Source: Acinetobacter lwoffii
Lineage (GTDB): Bacteria; Pseudomonadota; Gammaproteobacteria; Pseudomonadales; Moraxellaceae
Reading direction: 5' to 3'
Assembly (NCBI RefSeq): GCF_022967985.1
Contig: NZ_JALJVC010000003.1
Coordinates: 62,001 to 126,000 of the forward strand
Length of the DNA: 64,000 nt
Both the position numbers and the translations under genes were made by a program. This document shows positions 1 to 8,346 of the stretch, piece after piece. The notes beneath the pieces were generated by a model. It had not been told where the DNA came from, did no database searches, and saw only the letters and a program-made list of their open reading frames with translations. How positions within the stretch are numbered: position 1 is the first letter of the stretch; every line of letters starts with the position of its first letter.

Positions 1-1388
1 GGGATGACCATTTAGTAACGCAACGTGATGATGGTTCTGCCTTACTCTATATCGACCGTCACCTGTTGCATGAAGTAACCTCACCACAGGCATTTGAAGG
101 GTTGCAATTGGCCGGGCGCAAGCCATGGCGTTTAAGCGCGAATATTGCTACACCGGATCATAACGTACCGACCTCGAAAAAAGAGCGTGAGCAGGGCGTA
201 GCCGGAATTGAAGATGAAACCTCGCGCATTCAGGTGCAAACCTTGGATGATAACTGCAAGACCTTTAATATTGTTGAATTTGATATTAACGATATCCGTC
301 AGGGCATCGCGCATGTAGTTGGGCCGGAGCAGGGCTTGACCTTACCGGGCATGACCGTGGTATGTGGTGATTCGCATACAGCAACCCATGGTGCTTTTGG
401 CTGCTTGGCGCATGGGATCGGGACATCCGAAGTTGAACATGTATTGGCGACCCAATGCCTGGTTCAAAAGAAGATGAAAAACATGCTGGTGCGTGTTGAT
501 GGCAAATTAGGTCAGGGTGTAACACCAAAAGATGTGGTCTTGGCGATTATTGGCAAGATCGGTACCGCAGGCGGTACTGGTCACGCGATTGAATTTGGCG
601 GTCAGGTCTTCCGTGACATGTCGATTGAAGGTCGTATGACTGTGTGCAACATGGCGATTGAAGCCGGTGCCCGTGTCGGCATGGTGGCTGTCGATGAAAA
701 AACCATTGAGTATGTTAAAGGCCGTCCGTATGCGCCGACTGCAGATCAGTGGGATCAGGCTGTTGCTTACTGGAATACTTTACATTCAGATGATGACGCA
801 TACTTTGATACGGTGGTCGTGTTGCAAGGTGAAGAAATCGAGCCACAAGTGTCTTGGGGTACTTCCCCTGAGATGGTGATTCCGGTCTCTCAAGCAGTAC
901 CGACTTTAGAACAAGCCAAAGATGATGTACAACGCAATGACTGGAACCGTGCTTATCAATATATGGGCTTAAATGCAGGTCAGGCATTAGCAGACATCCA
1001 GTTAGATCGTGTATTTATCGGTTCATGTACCAATTCGCGTATTGAAGATATCCGCGCTGCAGCCGAAGTGATTAAAGGTCGTAAAGTCGCATCTTCAATC
1101 AAACAGGCGATGGTGGTTCCTGGTTCTGGATTGGTCAAAGCTCAGGCAGAAGCGGAAGGTCTGGACAAGGTATTTGTCGAAGCGGGCTTCGAATGGCGTG
1201 AACCCGGCTGTTCAATGTGTCTGGCGATGAATGCCGACAAATTACAACCAGGTGAGCATTGTGCGTCGACTTCGAACCGTAACTTTGAAGGTCGTCAGGG
1301 CAATGGCGGTCGTACTCATCTGGTGAGTCCAGCCATGGCAGCCGCTGCTGCGATCGCAGGTCACTTTGTTGATGTCCGTTCATTTTAA
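1..1388 (+). CDS. leuC: 3-isopropylmalate dehydratase large subunit (5' end cut by window)
   Basis: LeuC pairs with LeuD to isomerise 2-isopropylmalate to 3-isopropylmalate in leucine synthesis, in the cytoplasm, using a 4Fe-4S cluster. The reading frame is open from base 3 with no start in the window. The visible part gives 461 residues, and comparison with the usual LeuC of about 466–475 residues suggests only about a dozen N-terminal residues are missing. The TTG near base 66 is internal, because the upstream codons already encode conserved LeuC sequence (LLYIDRHL). Aconitase-family cluster ligands are visible as GSCTNSR and PGCSMC in the C-terminal half. leuD follows after 21 bp, so the two are surely co-transcribed. 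The identification is very secure; only the true start is unknown. Confidence 0.97.
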   Translation, partial: DDHLVTQRDDGSALLYIDRHLLHEVTSPQAFEGLQLAGRKPWRLSANIATPDHNVPTSKKEREQGVAGIEDETSRIQVQTLDDNCKTFNIVEFDINDIRQGIAHVVGPEQGLTLPGMTVVCGDSHTATHGAFGCLAHGIGTSEVEHVLATQCLVQKKMKNMLVRVDGKLGQGVTPKDVVLAIIGKIGTAGGTGHAIEFGGQVFRDMSIEGRMTVCNMAIEAGARVGMVAVDEKTIEYVKGRPYAPTADQWDQAVAYWNTLHSDDDAYFDTVVVLQGEEIEPQVSWGTSPEMVIPVSQAVPTLEQAKDDVQRNDWNRAYQYMGLNAGQALADIQLDRVFIGSCTNSRIEDIRAAAEVIKGRKVASSIKQAMVVPGSGLVKAQAEAEGLDKVFVEAGFEWREPGCSMCLAMNADKLQPGEHCASTSNRNFEGRQGNGGRTHLVSPAMAAAAAIAGHFVDVRSF

Positions 1389-1409
1389 TTGGTACGTAGG
1401 AGCACAGAC

Positions 1410-2060
1410 ATGAAAGCTTATACCGTTGAACAAGGTATCGTTGCACCTTTAGACCGTGCCAATGTCGATACAGATTTAATTATTCCAAAACAGTTTTTGA
1501 AATCGATCAAACGTACCGGTTTCGGTGAAAATTTGTTTGACGAATTGCGTTACTTGGATGAAGGTTATCCAGGTCAGGACAATTCAGTTCGTCCGATCAA
1601 TCCGGACTTTGTCTTGAACCAGCCACGTTATCAGGGCGCATCTATTTTAATTTCACGTGCCAACTTTGGTTGTGGTTCTAGCCGTGAACATGCGCCGTGG
1701 GCCTTGAGCGAATATGGTTTCCGTACCGTGATTGCGCCAAGCTTTGCTGATATTTTCTTTAATAACTGTTTTAAAAACGGTATGTTGCCCGTGATTTTGG
1801 CTGAAGATATTGTTGAGCAGTTATTTAAGGAATGTGCGGCAGATGAAGGCTATCAACTGACCATTGACTTGCAGGCACAAGAAGTTCGCACCCCTACAGG
1901 TGAAAGCTTTAAGTTCGAAGTCGATCCATTTCGCAAGCATTGCCTGTTAAATGGTCTGGATGATATTGGCTTAACTTTGCAGGTGGCGGATGATATTCGT
2001 GCCTATGAAGAAAAAACCAAACAATCGCGTCCTTGGGTATTTGCCGAAATTCATGGATAA
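1410..2060 (+). CDS. leuD: 3-isopropylmalate dehydratase small subunit
   Basis: This is the small (swivel-domain) subunit of isopropylmalate isomerase, the partner of LeuC. The protein is 216 residues, normal for the family, and carries the conserved block [13 protein letters not shown] around residues 85–97. I start it at the ATG at 1410 because it has a good ribosome site (TAGGAG, about 1397–1402) and gives the canonical N-terminus MKAYTVEQG. An earlier in-frame codon at 1389 would add an unconserved tail overlapping the leuC stop region. A 13-bp palindrome, GTCATGGCATGAC, lies just after the stop (2074–2086); its role is unknown. Confidence 0.97.
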   Translation: MKAYTVEQGIVAPLDRANVDTDLIIPKQFLKSIKRTGFGENLFDELRYLDEGYPGQDNSVRPINPDFVLNQPRYQGASILISRANFGCGSSREHAPWALSEYGFRTVIAPSFADIFFNNCFKNGMLPVILAEDIVEQLFKECAADEGYQLTIDLQAQEVRTPTGESFKFEVDPFRKHCLLNGLDDIGLTLQVADDIRAYEEKTKQSRPWVFAEIHG

Positions 2061-2147
2061 ATCAGTAAAAATTGTCATGGCATGACTGCGATGCCCTTGC
2101 TAATATCGGAAGATTATTGAGTTTTTTGATTGGGTAAGACAGACATT

Positions 2148-2711
2148 ATGGCGAATTATTGGAAACAGTGGCTTGCTTTAAGTTCAGTATCGGTGCTGTT
2201 GACTGCATGTCAAAGCATCGACACGATGAAACTCAAACATGCCAAAGAAAATACTGAGAGCAAAAGCAATGCCCTGATCTACTGTACAGGGACGCCAGAT
2301 TGTCAGTTCGAACGCTTCAATCAGACCATTATTGTCAACGCCGACAATGGCCGCATCAGTGATGAGGCGCTGAAGCAGAAACTGGTGCGCTTGCAGGCCA
2401 AAAATTTAAATCAGGCCAATCCGATTTATTTATCCGTGCCGGCAGGACAGCATGAACTGGTCGTGCGTTTCTATCCGATCAGTAAGGATAAAGCGGAAAC
2501 TTTACATGTATTCCATCGTTTTCAGGCCAATAACCGCTATAGCTTAAAAATGTTCCGTGACCGTAGTGCGCGTAGCAGCAGTTTATTAAATGCTTCGGCA
2601 CCGGATCCGCTTTGCGTAGATCTGGTACAAGAGCAAAAAACCATTCGTCGTTTTTGCAAACCCTATAATGCAGTCACCGGGATTGCAGAGTTTGTAGAAA
2701 AGAAAATTTAA
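2148..2711 (+). CDS. Small lipoprotein of unknown function between leuD and leuB
   Basis: The predicted product of 187 residues begins MANYWKQW, followed by a hydrophobic stretch ending in a lipobox, LLTAC, so the mature protein should begin at Cys and sit in the outer or inner membrane facing the periplasm. The ATG at 2148 is preferred over a TTG at 2130 because it gives a compact lipoprotein signal. The body contains four further Cys residues (two in the TGTPDC region, two near the C-terminus), which could form periplasmic disulfides. I recognise no catalytic motif. It lies in the leu cluster with the same orientation, but nothing links it to leucine synthesis; it may simply be a passenger transcribed with leuB. 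Confidence 0.8.
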   Translation: MANYWKQWLALSSVSVLLTACQSIDTMKLKHAKENTESKSNALIYCTGTPDCQFERFNQTIIVNADNGRISDEALKQKLVRLQAKNLNQANPIYLSVPAGQHELVVRFYPISKDKAETLHVFHRFQANNRYSLKMFRDRSARSSSLLNASAPDPLCVDLVQEQKTIRRFCKPYNAVTGIAEFVEKKI

Positions 2712-2753
2712 CCTCTGTCAGGTCTGAATCTGACGTTTTAAACGGAAAATCTC

Positions 2754-3833
2754 ATGTCTAAACAAATTTTGATTTTAGCTGGTGACGGTATCGGTCCTGA
2801 AATTGTCAAGGCGGCAGAGCAGGTGCTGACTCGTGTAAATGAAAAATTTAATCTCGATTTGACATGGGAACAGGGTTTACTCGGTGGTGCAGCCATTGAT
2901 GCACATGGTTCACCGTATCCTGAAGTAACCTCTGAACAGGCTAAAAAAGCTGATGCGATTCTACTGGGTGCCGTGGGCGGTCCAAAATGGGATACCATTG
3001 AGCGTTCAATCCGTCCGGAACGTGGTTTATTGAAATTGCGTAGTGAACTGAACCTGTTTGCCAACTTGCGCCCAGCGATTCTTTATCCGCAACTGGCTGA
3101 TGCTTCAAGCTTAAAACCTGAAATCGTCGCAGGTCTGGATATTCTGATTGTACGTGAATTGACCGGTGGTATTTACTTCGGTCAGCCACGTGGTATTCGT
3201 GAACTGGAAAATGGCGAGAAGCAAGGCTATAACACCGACGTTTATTCAGAGTCTGAAATCAAGCGTATCGCCAAAGTCGCTTTTGAAATGGCCAATTTGC
3301 GCGGTGGTAAAGTGTGTTCAGTGGATAAAGCCAACGTGCTTGAAGTAACTGAGCTGTGGAAACAGACGGTCACTGCGCTGAAAGATGCCGAATATCCTGA
3401 AATTAATTTATCGCACATGTATGTCGACAATGCCGCAATGCAATTGGTGCGTGCGCCAAAGCAGTTTGATGTGATTGTCACCTCGAATCTGTTCGGTGAT
3501 ATCTTGTCGGATGAAGCAGCGATGTTGACCGGTTCAATCGGCATGTTGCCATCGGCATCTCTGGATGAAAATGGCAAAGGCATGTATGAGCCTTGTCATG
3601 GTTCTGCACCAGATATCGCGGGTCAAAACCTGGCAAATCCATTGGCAACGATTCTTTCGGTGGCGATGATGCTGCGTTATACCTTCCGTGAAGAAGCCGC
3701 TGCTAAAGTGATTGAAGATGCAGTAGGTCAGGTCTTGGATCAAGGCTTGCGTACGGCGGATATCATGTCTGAAGGCATGCAAAAAGTCGGTACGGTTGAA
3801 ATGGGTCAAGCAGTCGTTGCTGCATTGAACTAA
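2754..3833 (+). CDS. leuB: 3-isopropylmalate dehydrogenase
   Basis: LeuB oxidises and decarboxylates 3-isopropylmalate to 2-oxoisocaproate with NAD, the last step specific to leucine before transamination. The 359-residue protein matches the family length. It starts with the GDGIGPE motif (residues 10–16) and contains the substrate and metal loop [11 protein letters not shown] (about 71–81), an [10 protein letters not shown] block (about 134–143) and the [12 protein letters not shown] motif (about 245–256). It lies 42 bp after the lipoprotein gene and is followed by a strong intrinsic terminator, which ends the cluster. Confidence 0.97.
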   Translation: MSKQILILAGDGIGPEIVKAAEQVLTRVNEKFNLDLTWEQGLLGGAAIDAHGSPYPEVTSEQAKKADAILLGAVGGPKWDTIERSIRPERGLLKLRSELNLFANLRPAILYPQLADASSLKPEIVAGLDILIVRELTGGIYFGQPRGIRELENGEKQGYNTDVYSESEIKRIAKVAFEMANLRGGKVCSVDKANVLEVTELWKQTVTALKDAEYPEINLSHMYVDNAAMQLVRAPKQFDVIVTSNLFGDILSDEAAMLTGSIGMLPSASLDENGKGMYEPCHGSAPDIAGQNLANPLATILSVAMMLRYTFREEAAAKVIEDAVGQVLDQGLRTADIMSEGMQKVGTVEMGQAVVAALN

Positions 3834-3847
3834 GCCTGTTTCGATTC

Positions 3848-3879
3848 AAAAAAACGCAGCCTTGAGCTGCGTTTTTTTA
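3848..3879 (+). terminator. Intrinsic terminator after leuB
   Basis: A GC-rich stem, AAACGCAGC pairing with GCTGCGTTT around a 5-nt loop, is followed by a run of T. It ends the leu cluster and, read on the other strand, has an A-run turned T-run, so it may also work toward lower coordinates. Confidence 0.85.
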
Positions 3880-3906
3880 TGATAGAAATTTCAAAGCTTA
3901 AACGGC

Positions 3907-4305
3907 TTAACAGGTTCGGCCTGTGGTGCGTACCGCGGTGGCAATATTATCTTTGAGTAAGAAGGTGATTTTACATTGCAATTTGACGTCATAGCCGCCG
4001 GCAGGGCTTACTGATACTGGAATCGGTACAGTGCCTGTCCCTGTGGCAGGAAACTGCGCTACAGGCAAAGGAATGGTAATGGGGCGTTGTACCACATAAC
4101 TTAATTGTTTTGCGCTGCGTTCAGGCTCACTGATCTGCTGGTAACCTAAACGTTTTAGATCCAGAGTTTGATCGATCAGTTGGCTGCTTTGCCCAATGAA
4201 CTGTTGTAAATAGGCATCACGCTGCGCAGTTGTTGATGAGGTGGTGCTGCATGCATTAAGCAAACTGAATGCTGTACAGCATACTAAAATCAGTGTGAAC
4301 TTCAT
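3907..4305 (-). CDS. Small lipoprotein, paralogue of the adjacent lipoprotein
   Basis: The product is 132 residues, with a type II signal: a short basic N-terminus, a hydrophobic core and the lipobox LLNAC near residue 19. After cleavage it would be a periplasm-facing lipoprotein. The body has a QFIGQSSQLIDQTLDLKRLGY segment, a Pro-rich central stretch with TIPLPVAQFP, and ends in an R-TGR-C motif. The same plan, including the final TGRxC, is seen in the next gene at 4450–4830, so the two look like tandem paralogues. The alternation of G-Q-T/S with a following LDLR/LKRxG also recalls SmpA/BamE-like small lipoproteins, but that is only a resemblance. Function unknown. Confidence 0.8.
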   Translation of the reverse strand: MKFTLILVCCTAFSLLNACSTTSSTTAQRDAYLQQFIGQSSQLIDQTLDLKRLGYQQISEPERSAKQLSYVVQRPITIPLPVAQFPATGTGTVPIPVSVSPAGGYDVKLQCKITFLLKDNIATAVRTTGRTC

Positions 4306-4449
4306 GAGCTGTCCTCACACCAAATAAAATGAGTGTAAGCACATTCCATGCAAAAATACTGTTGTGATTTGATACACGGTAGAAGTTTAGCGTGGTGAGG
4401 TTGATCCCTGATTTAATCCGATACAGGCTTTGAACTCGATGAGTACAGC

Positions 4450-4830
4450 TCAGCAAGCTCTACCGGTAAAGCGAATCGCCTGAACAATTTCATCTTTCAA
4501 GTCAAACCAGATTTGGCATTTCATCTCAATGTTATAACCACCATTTGAGGGCATCGGCATTGGTGCGCCGATCGGAATGCTCTGACTAATATTCGGCGTT
4601 CCCATTGGAATATTCATATCCCGAAAAATAGTGTAGCTGAGAAATTCTGTGGTTTGAATCGGTTGCTGGGAGGTCTTGAATCCCATTGCACGAAGATCAA
4701 GCTGGCTACGAACCTGTGCGGCAGTTTGACCCACATAAGGTTGTAGAGACTGATGCAGATACTGATTGCCGCCCGTGGCGCAGGCAACGAGAAACAAGCT
4801 GGAAAGTAGGGATAAGCATTTCATATTCAT
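4450..4830 (-). CDS. Small lipoprotein, paralogue of the adjacent lipoprotein
   Basis: The product is 126 residues with a lipoprotein signal ending LFLVAC near residue 17. It shares with the 3907–4305 product the block PYVGQTAAQVRSQLDLRAMGF, a Pro/Met-rich middle (PMGTPNISQSIPIG), a GGYNIEMKCQI segment corresponding to GGYDVKLQCKI, and the C-terminal RFTGRAC. The two genes lie 144 bp apart on the same strand. Two Cys residues in the mature body line up in both proteins and could form a disulfide. No enzyme motif is seen. A second Met at residue 3 (4824) could be the start. Confidence 0.8.
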   Translation of the reverse strand: MNMKCLSLLSSLFLVACATGGNQYLHQSLQPYVGQTAAQVRSQLDLRAMGFKTSQQPIQTTEFLSYTIFRDMNIPMGTPNISQSIPIGAPMPMPSNGGYNIEMKCQIWFDLKDEIVQAIRFTGRAC

Positions 4831-4924
4831 TGTTTTTATACATGTTATTTTTAATTCAATGAATAGTCGTGAATTTATAAGGCTGTGTCAAATTATTTTA
4901 TTGATTGATAAATAATTCAAGTAA

Positions 4925-4951
4925 TAAAAAAGCCACTAAAAGTGGCTTTTG
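4925..4951 (-). terminator. Intrinsic terminator after infA
   Basis: AAAAGCCACT pairs with AGTGGCTTTT around a very short loop and is flanked by A and T runs. It lies directly downstream of the infA stop on the minus strand and could act in both directions. Confidence 0.8.
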
Positions 4952-4964
4952 CTTGCGCTAAAAC

Positions 4965-5186
4965 TTAGCGTGCACGATATGTGATACGACCTTTAGTCAA
5001 ATCATAAGGTGTCATTTCAACCTTCACACTGTCGCCAGTTAAAATACGGATATAGTGTTTACGCATTTTACCAGAGATGTGGGCAATCACTTCGTGACCG
5101 TTCTCTAAACGTACACGGAACATAGTATTAGGAAGCGTCTCGGTGACAACGCCTTCGAACTCGATGAGTTCCTCTTTATTGGCCAT
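4965..5186 (-). CDS. infA: Translation initiation factor IF-1
   Basis: IF-1 binds the 30S A site during initiation and helps IF-2 and IF-3. The 73-residue protein is a single S1-type OB fold of typical length, with the canonical [14 protein letters not shown] start, the [20 protein letters not shown] core and the C-terminal GRITYRAR. The gene is monocistronic here: a terminator follows, and the divergent AraC-type gene starts 231 bp upstream. Confidence 0.98.
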   Translation of the reverse strand: MANKEELIEFEGVVTETLPNTMFRVRLENGHEVIAHISGKMRKHYIRILTGDSVKVEMTPYDLTKGRITYRAR

Positions 5187-5417
5187 AGCCTACCTGAATG
5201 AATAAATTGGAAAGGCGCAAATTATAGTCAATTTTTTTGCAAAATACAAGACGAAACGGGCGTTAGACTGATCATCTGCCAGTAAAATAGGCGAACTGTC
5301 ACGATAATTTTTTTAACTAAAAAGACACCTGTTTCTGTTGTCAGTTTGGTCAATCACAGTTAATCTAAAATTAATCTTTTTAAGTATAAATGAAGTACAT
5401 ACAAGGAAGGCTTTTGA

Positions 5418-6425
5418 GTGAGTCAGCTAACGGATGCATCAGTCGTATTGCGTTTAGGCTATCAGGCGATTCGTCGTGCGGGGTTGCCAACAGAAGAACT
5501 TTTGACCAAAGCAGGAGTGGCTTTAAATCAGGTGGAAGCCAATGACCGTACCCCGCTGAGTGCCCAATATGCCTTTTGGGTGGCGGCAGAGGAAGTCAGC
5601 AAGGACCCAGACATTGGATTGCATCTGGGTGAGCACCTGCCACTTTATCGTGGTCAGGTCATTGAACACCTGTTTGTTTCATCTGAAAATTTTGGTGAGG
5701 GACTGAAACGTGCTTTGGCTTATCAGCGACTGATCAGCGATGCCTTTGCTGCCAAATTAGTGATTGAAGATGATCGCTGCTATTTAACCAATGGTGAACA
5801 GCCTTTTGCTGAGAGTCTGGTCAATCGTCATTTTACTGAATGTGCTATGTCAGGTGTACTGCGTTTCTTTAAATTTATTACCGAAGGGCGTTTTGAGCCG
5901 ATTTATATCGATTTTAATTTTTATAAAGGGGCACCTGATGATGAATACTTCCGGGTTTATGAGTGTCCGGTCAGTCTAGGTCAGAAAGAAACTCGTTTGT
6001 ATTTCGATCCGACTATCCTGGAATATCCGCTGTGGCAGGCTGAACCTGAGCTGTTGCAGCTGCATGAGCAACTGGCCATTGAAAAGCTACAGGAACTGGC
6101 AAGATATGATCTGGTCGGTGAAGTACGTCGTGCAATCGGCTCTACTTTGGAGAGTGGCGAAACCACGCTAGAAACTGTGGCAGCCCAGCTGAACATCACG
6201 CCACGCCGTTTGAGAACACAACTGAGTGAGGCACATACCAGCTTTCAGCAGATTCTCTCGGATTATCGCTGTCGTCTGGCCAAGCGTTTGCTGGCGAGTA
6301 CCAATGAGAGCGTCGAGCGGATTGTCTATCTGACCGGTTTTTCCGAGCCAAGTACCTTCTATCGTGCCTTTAAACGCTGGACCAATGAAACGCCAGTGGA
6401 ATATCGGAAGCGGAAGCAGCGTTAA
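5418..6425 (+). CDS. AraC-family transcriptional regulator (OruR/MmsR-like)
   Basis: The 335-residue protein has the two-domain layout of the AraC subgroup with an Arabinose_bd-type N-terminal domain (about residues 20–200) and a C-terminal double helix-turn-helix (about 232–333). The DNA-binding end shows the family signature RIVYLTGFSEPSTFYRAFKRWTNETP-type sequence near residues 303–328. It starts at GTG 5418, preceded by a strong ribosome site AAGGAAGG. Related proteins in Pseudomonas (OruR, ArgR types) control amino-acid catabolism, but no target operon is adjacent, so the ligand and regulon are unknown. Confidence 0.85.
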   Translation: MSQLTDASVVLRLGYQAIRRAGLPTEELLTKAGVALNQVEANDRTPLSAQYAFWVAAEEVSKDPDIGLHLGEHLPLYRGQVIEHLFVSSENFGEGLKRALAYQRLISDAFAAKLVIEDDRCYLTNGEQPFAESLVNRHFTECAMSGVLRFFKFITEGRFEPIYIDFNFYKGAPDDEYFRVYECPVSLGQKETRLYFDPTILEYPLWQAEPELLQLHEQLAIEKLQELARYDLVGEVRRAIGSTLESGETTLETVAAQLNITPRRLRTQLSEAHTSFQQILSDYRCRLAKRLLASTNESVERIVYLTGFSEPSTFYRAFKRWTNETPVEYRKRKQR

Positions 6426-6500
6426 AAATCCCTCCTAACCTCTCTTTAAAAAAGGGAGGAATTCCCCTCCTTTTAGGAGGGGTTAGGGGGAGGTAAATAT
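6426..6500. repeat. C-rich/G-rich intergenic repeat, copy 1
   Basis: This spacer holds CCCTCCTAACCTCTC followed by AGGGAGG, then CCCCTCCTTTTAGGAGGGG and GGTTAGGGGGAGG. It is a nested inverted repeat able to fold into hairpins. Related CCTC-rich stretches occur near 39050 and 49131. It sits between the convergent araC-type gene and truA. Confidence 0.6.
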
Positions 6501-6517
6501 TCTAAAAAATTTAAAAA

Positions 6518-7315
6518 CTATTCCGGCATATTCAGCCAGTGCGGACCTAAGGGTAATTCAGGTAATTCAAACTGCGCCGGATAATCAGCATGAATAAAAT
6601 ACAAACCATCTGCTGGCGCAGTCACACCAGCAGCTTTACGGTCTTCTGCCGCGAAAATATTATCAATATGATCGGCAGCATACATGCCCTGACCAATTTC
6701 CAATAAACATCCCATGATATTGCGCACCATATGGTGCAGAAAGCCATCGGCCTGAATATCCAGTACCAGATACTGACCATGCTGAATCAGGCGGCAATGG
6801 CTGACATGACGAACGGGCTGATTGGACTGACAGGCTGCGGCGCGGAAGCTTTCAAAGTTATGCGTGCCTTCAAACTTTTTCGCGGCGTATATCATCTGTT
6901 CAACATCAAGCGGTGCATAGACATGGGTGACCTGTTTATGCAGCAATGCCGGGCGTACAGGGTGGTTGTAGACCACATAGCGATAGCGGCGCGCCTGTGC
7001 CTTAAAACGGGCATGGAAGCTGTGATCCATTTCTTTGATCCACTGGATCGAGATGTCTTTAGGGAGTTGGCTATTGCAGCCCATCAGCCAGCCACGTTCA
7101 GAACGCACGGCATCAGTATCAAAATGTGCCACCATGTTGGTCGCATGTACCCCGGCATCCGTGCGGCCGGCACCATGCAAGAGGATCGGTTGATCGGCAA
7201 CTTTGCTCAGAACCTTCTCAATGGTTTCCTGTACGCTTGCAACTCCCGGCTGTTGAGTCTGCCATCCCCGATAATGCATCCCACAAAACTCAATTCCCAC
7301 CGCAAAACGTTGCAT
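6518..7315 (-). CDS. truA: tRNA pseudouridine(38–40) synthase
   Basis: TruA converts uridines 38, 39 and 40 in the anticodon arm of many tRNAs to pseudouridine. The 265-residue protein has the catalytic Asp in the motif GRTDAGVHA (Asp near residue 53) and the C-terminal HHMVRNIMG block. It is the last gene of the minus-strand run asd, fimV-N, fimV-C, asparaginase, truA. The asd–fimV–truA linkage is classical in pseudomonads. It starts 15 bp after the asparaginase stop. Confidence 0.96.
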   Translation of the reverse strand: MQRFAVGIEFCGMHYRGWQTQQPGVASVQETIEKVLSKVADQPILLHGAGRTDAGVHATNMVAHFDTDAVRSERGWLMGCNSQLPKDISIQWIKEMDHSFHARFKAQARRYRYVVYNHPVRPALLHKQVTHVYAPLDVEQMIYAAKKFEGTHNFESFRAAACQSNQPVRHVSHCRLIQHGQYLVLDIQADGFLHHMVRNIMGCLLEIGQGMYAADHIDNIFAAEDRKAAGVTAPADGLYFIHADYPAQFELPELPLGPHWLNMPE

Positions 7316-7330
7316 AATGACCTCAAAACC

Positions 7331-8299
7331 TTATTGATCGTACCAATGACGATGCCATTGCTCTACAGTGTCGTATTGTAAATACATTTTTAGGGCTTTT
7401 GCATACAGATCCGCATGTCCATAACTTTCATTCAGCAAAATTTTGCAATGATTGACCCATTCGGCAATAGCATAGCGCTGATCCGTCGCACCAAAAGGCA
7501 CTTGGGTGGTCAAGACGGAAATACAGCCCTGCTCATAGAGTTGATCAATGAGTGCAATCATGGCGTCATTGACCGCCAGGTTGCCAGTGCCAAAACCTTG
7601 CAGAAATAAAAAATGTGGTGGTCGAGCCAATAGGTTGTTCAGGTTATTCAGCTGCTGGGTCAGATCAACTGGCTGCATCATGATGCTCATGCAGTTGAAT
7701 TCAGTCGCTTTCGTAATATCTTCAGCTTTGATCTGATAACACGCTTGACTGGTTTGGATTGCAATATTGGCCTCAAGACCGGAAAAGGCATTTAACTCAG
7801 TAGTATGCTGTTTCAGTGCAGTTTGCGCATGTAGCAGCTGATGATGGAATGCCAGATAGACCCCAGCGCTACATTCGCTGACGGAATCTAGTGCAAATTT
7901 CAGGTTATCTAGGGCATCACTAAATTCACGCTGTTCATTGCCTTGAGCATTCAGCAGCGGATATTGGCTACCGGTCAGTACCACATGCGCCGAGTTTCCA
8001 ATAAAATGTGCCAGTACTGCACTGGCATAACTCAGCGTATCTGTACCGTGAATAATCACAAAATGCTGGATCTGCCGCGATTGCAATTGCTGAATAAACT
8101 GTACCAGTTGCAACCAGTCGGTTGCTGTGCAGGCACTACTGTCCTTAATGGTGGGTGCATGGTGATATTCGATAAAATACTGCTCTGCAAGTATCTGTTC
8201 GAGCTTTGGAATAAATAAATCAGCAGGCATCGGTACGAGAGGATCCCCCACGCAGCCGAATGTGCCACCCATATAAATTAATGCAATATTTTTTATCAT
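7331..8299 (-). CDS. Asparaginase family protein (type I-like, cytoplasmic)
   Basis: The protein of about 322 residues belongs to the asparaginase/glutaminase family, which hydrolyses L-Asn to L-Asp and ammonia. The first catalytic Thr lies in YMGGTFG near residue 13, and the second signature is IIHGTDTLSYA. There is no signal peptide, which argues for a cytoplasmic type I-like enzyme. I choose ATG 8299; a TTG at 8314 would add MAAFF. Neither has a ribosome site: the ATG directly follows the T-run of a hairpin (8300–8327), so translation may be leaderless or the start may be different. Substrate preference is not known, so no gene symbol is given. Confidence 0.8.
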   Translation of the reverse strand: MIKNIALIYMGGTFGCVGDPLVPMPADLFIPKLEQILAEQYFIEYHHAPTIKDSSACTATDWLQLVQFIQQLQSRQIQHFVIIHGTDTLSYASAVLAHFIGNSAHVVLTGSQYPLLNAQGNEQREFSDALDNLKFALDSVSECSAGVYLAFHHQLLHAQTALKQHTTELNAFSGLEANIAIQTSQACYQIKAEDITKATEFNCMSIMMQPVDLTQQLNNLNNLLARPPHFLFLQGFGTGNLAVNDAMIALIDQLYEQGCISVLTTQVPFGATDQRYAIAEWVNHCKILLNESYGHADLYAKALKMYLQYDTVEQWHRHWYDQ

Positions 8300-8327
8300 A
8301 AAAAAAGCAGCCAATTATTGACTGCTT
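8300..8327 (-). terminator. Hairpin with T-run ending at the asparaginase start codon
   Basis: On the minus strand AAAGCAG and CTGCTTT pair around an 11-nt loop and are followed by more T, ending immediately before the ATG at 8299. It looks like an intrinsic terminator after the FimV C-terminal gene, placed so that read-through is needed for the asparaginase and truA unless they have their own promoter. Confidence 0.6.
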
Positions 8328-8346
8328 TAGTGTAAATCGAAATGCA

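Noticed and set aside
4256..4456. Open frame of 66 codons between the two small lipoproteins
   Set aside because: It overlaps the start of the 3907–4305 gene in another frame and has no ribosome site or conserved features.
7126..7317. Small plus-strand frame inside truA
   Set aside because: Lies in the opposite strand of a well-supported gene; no ribosome site or conservation signals.
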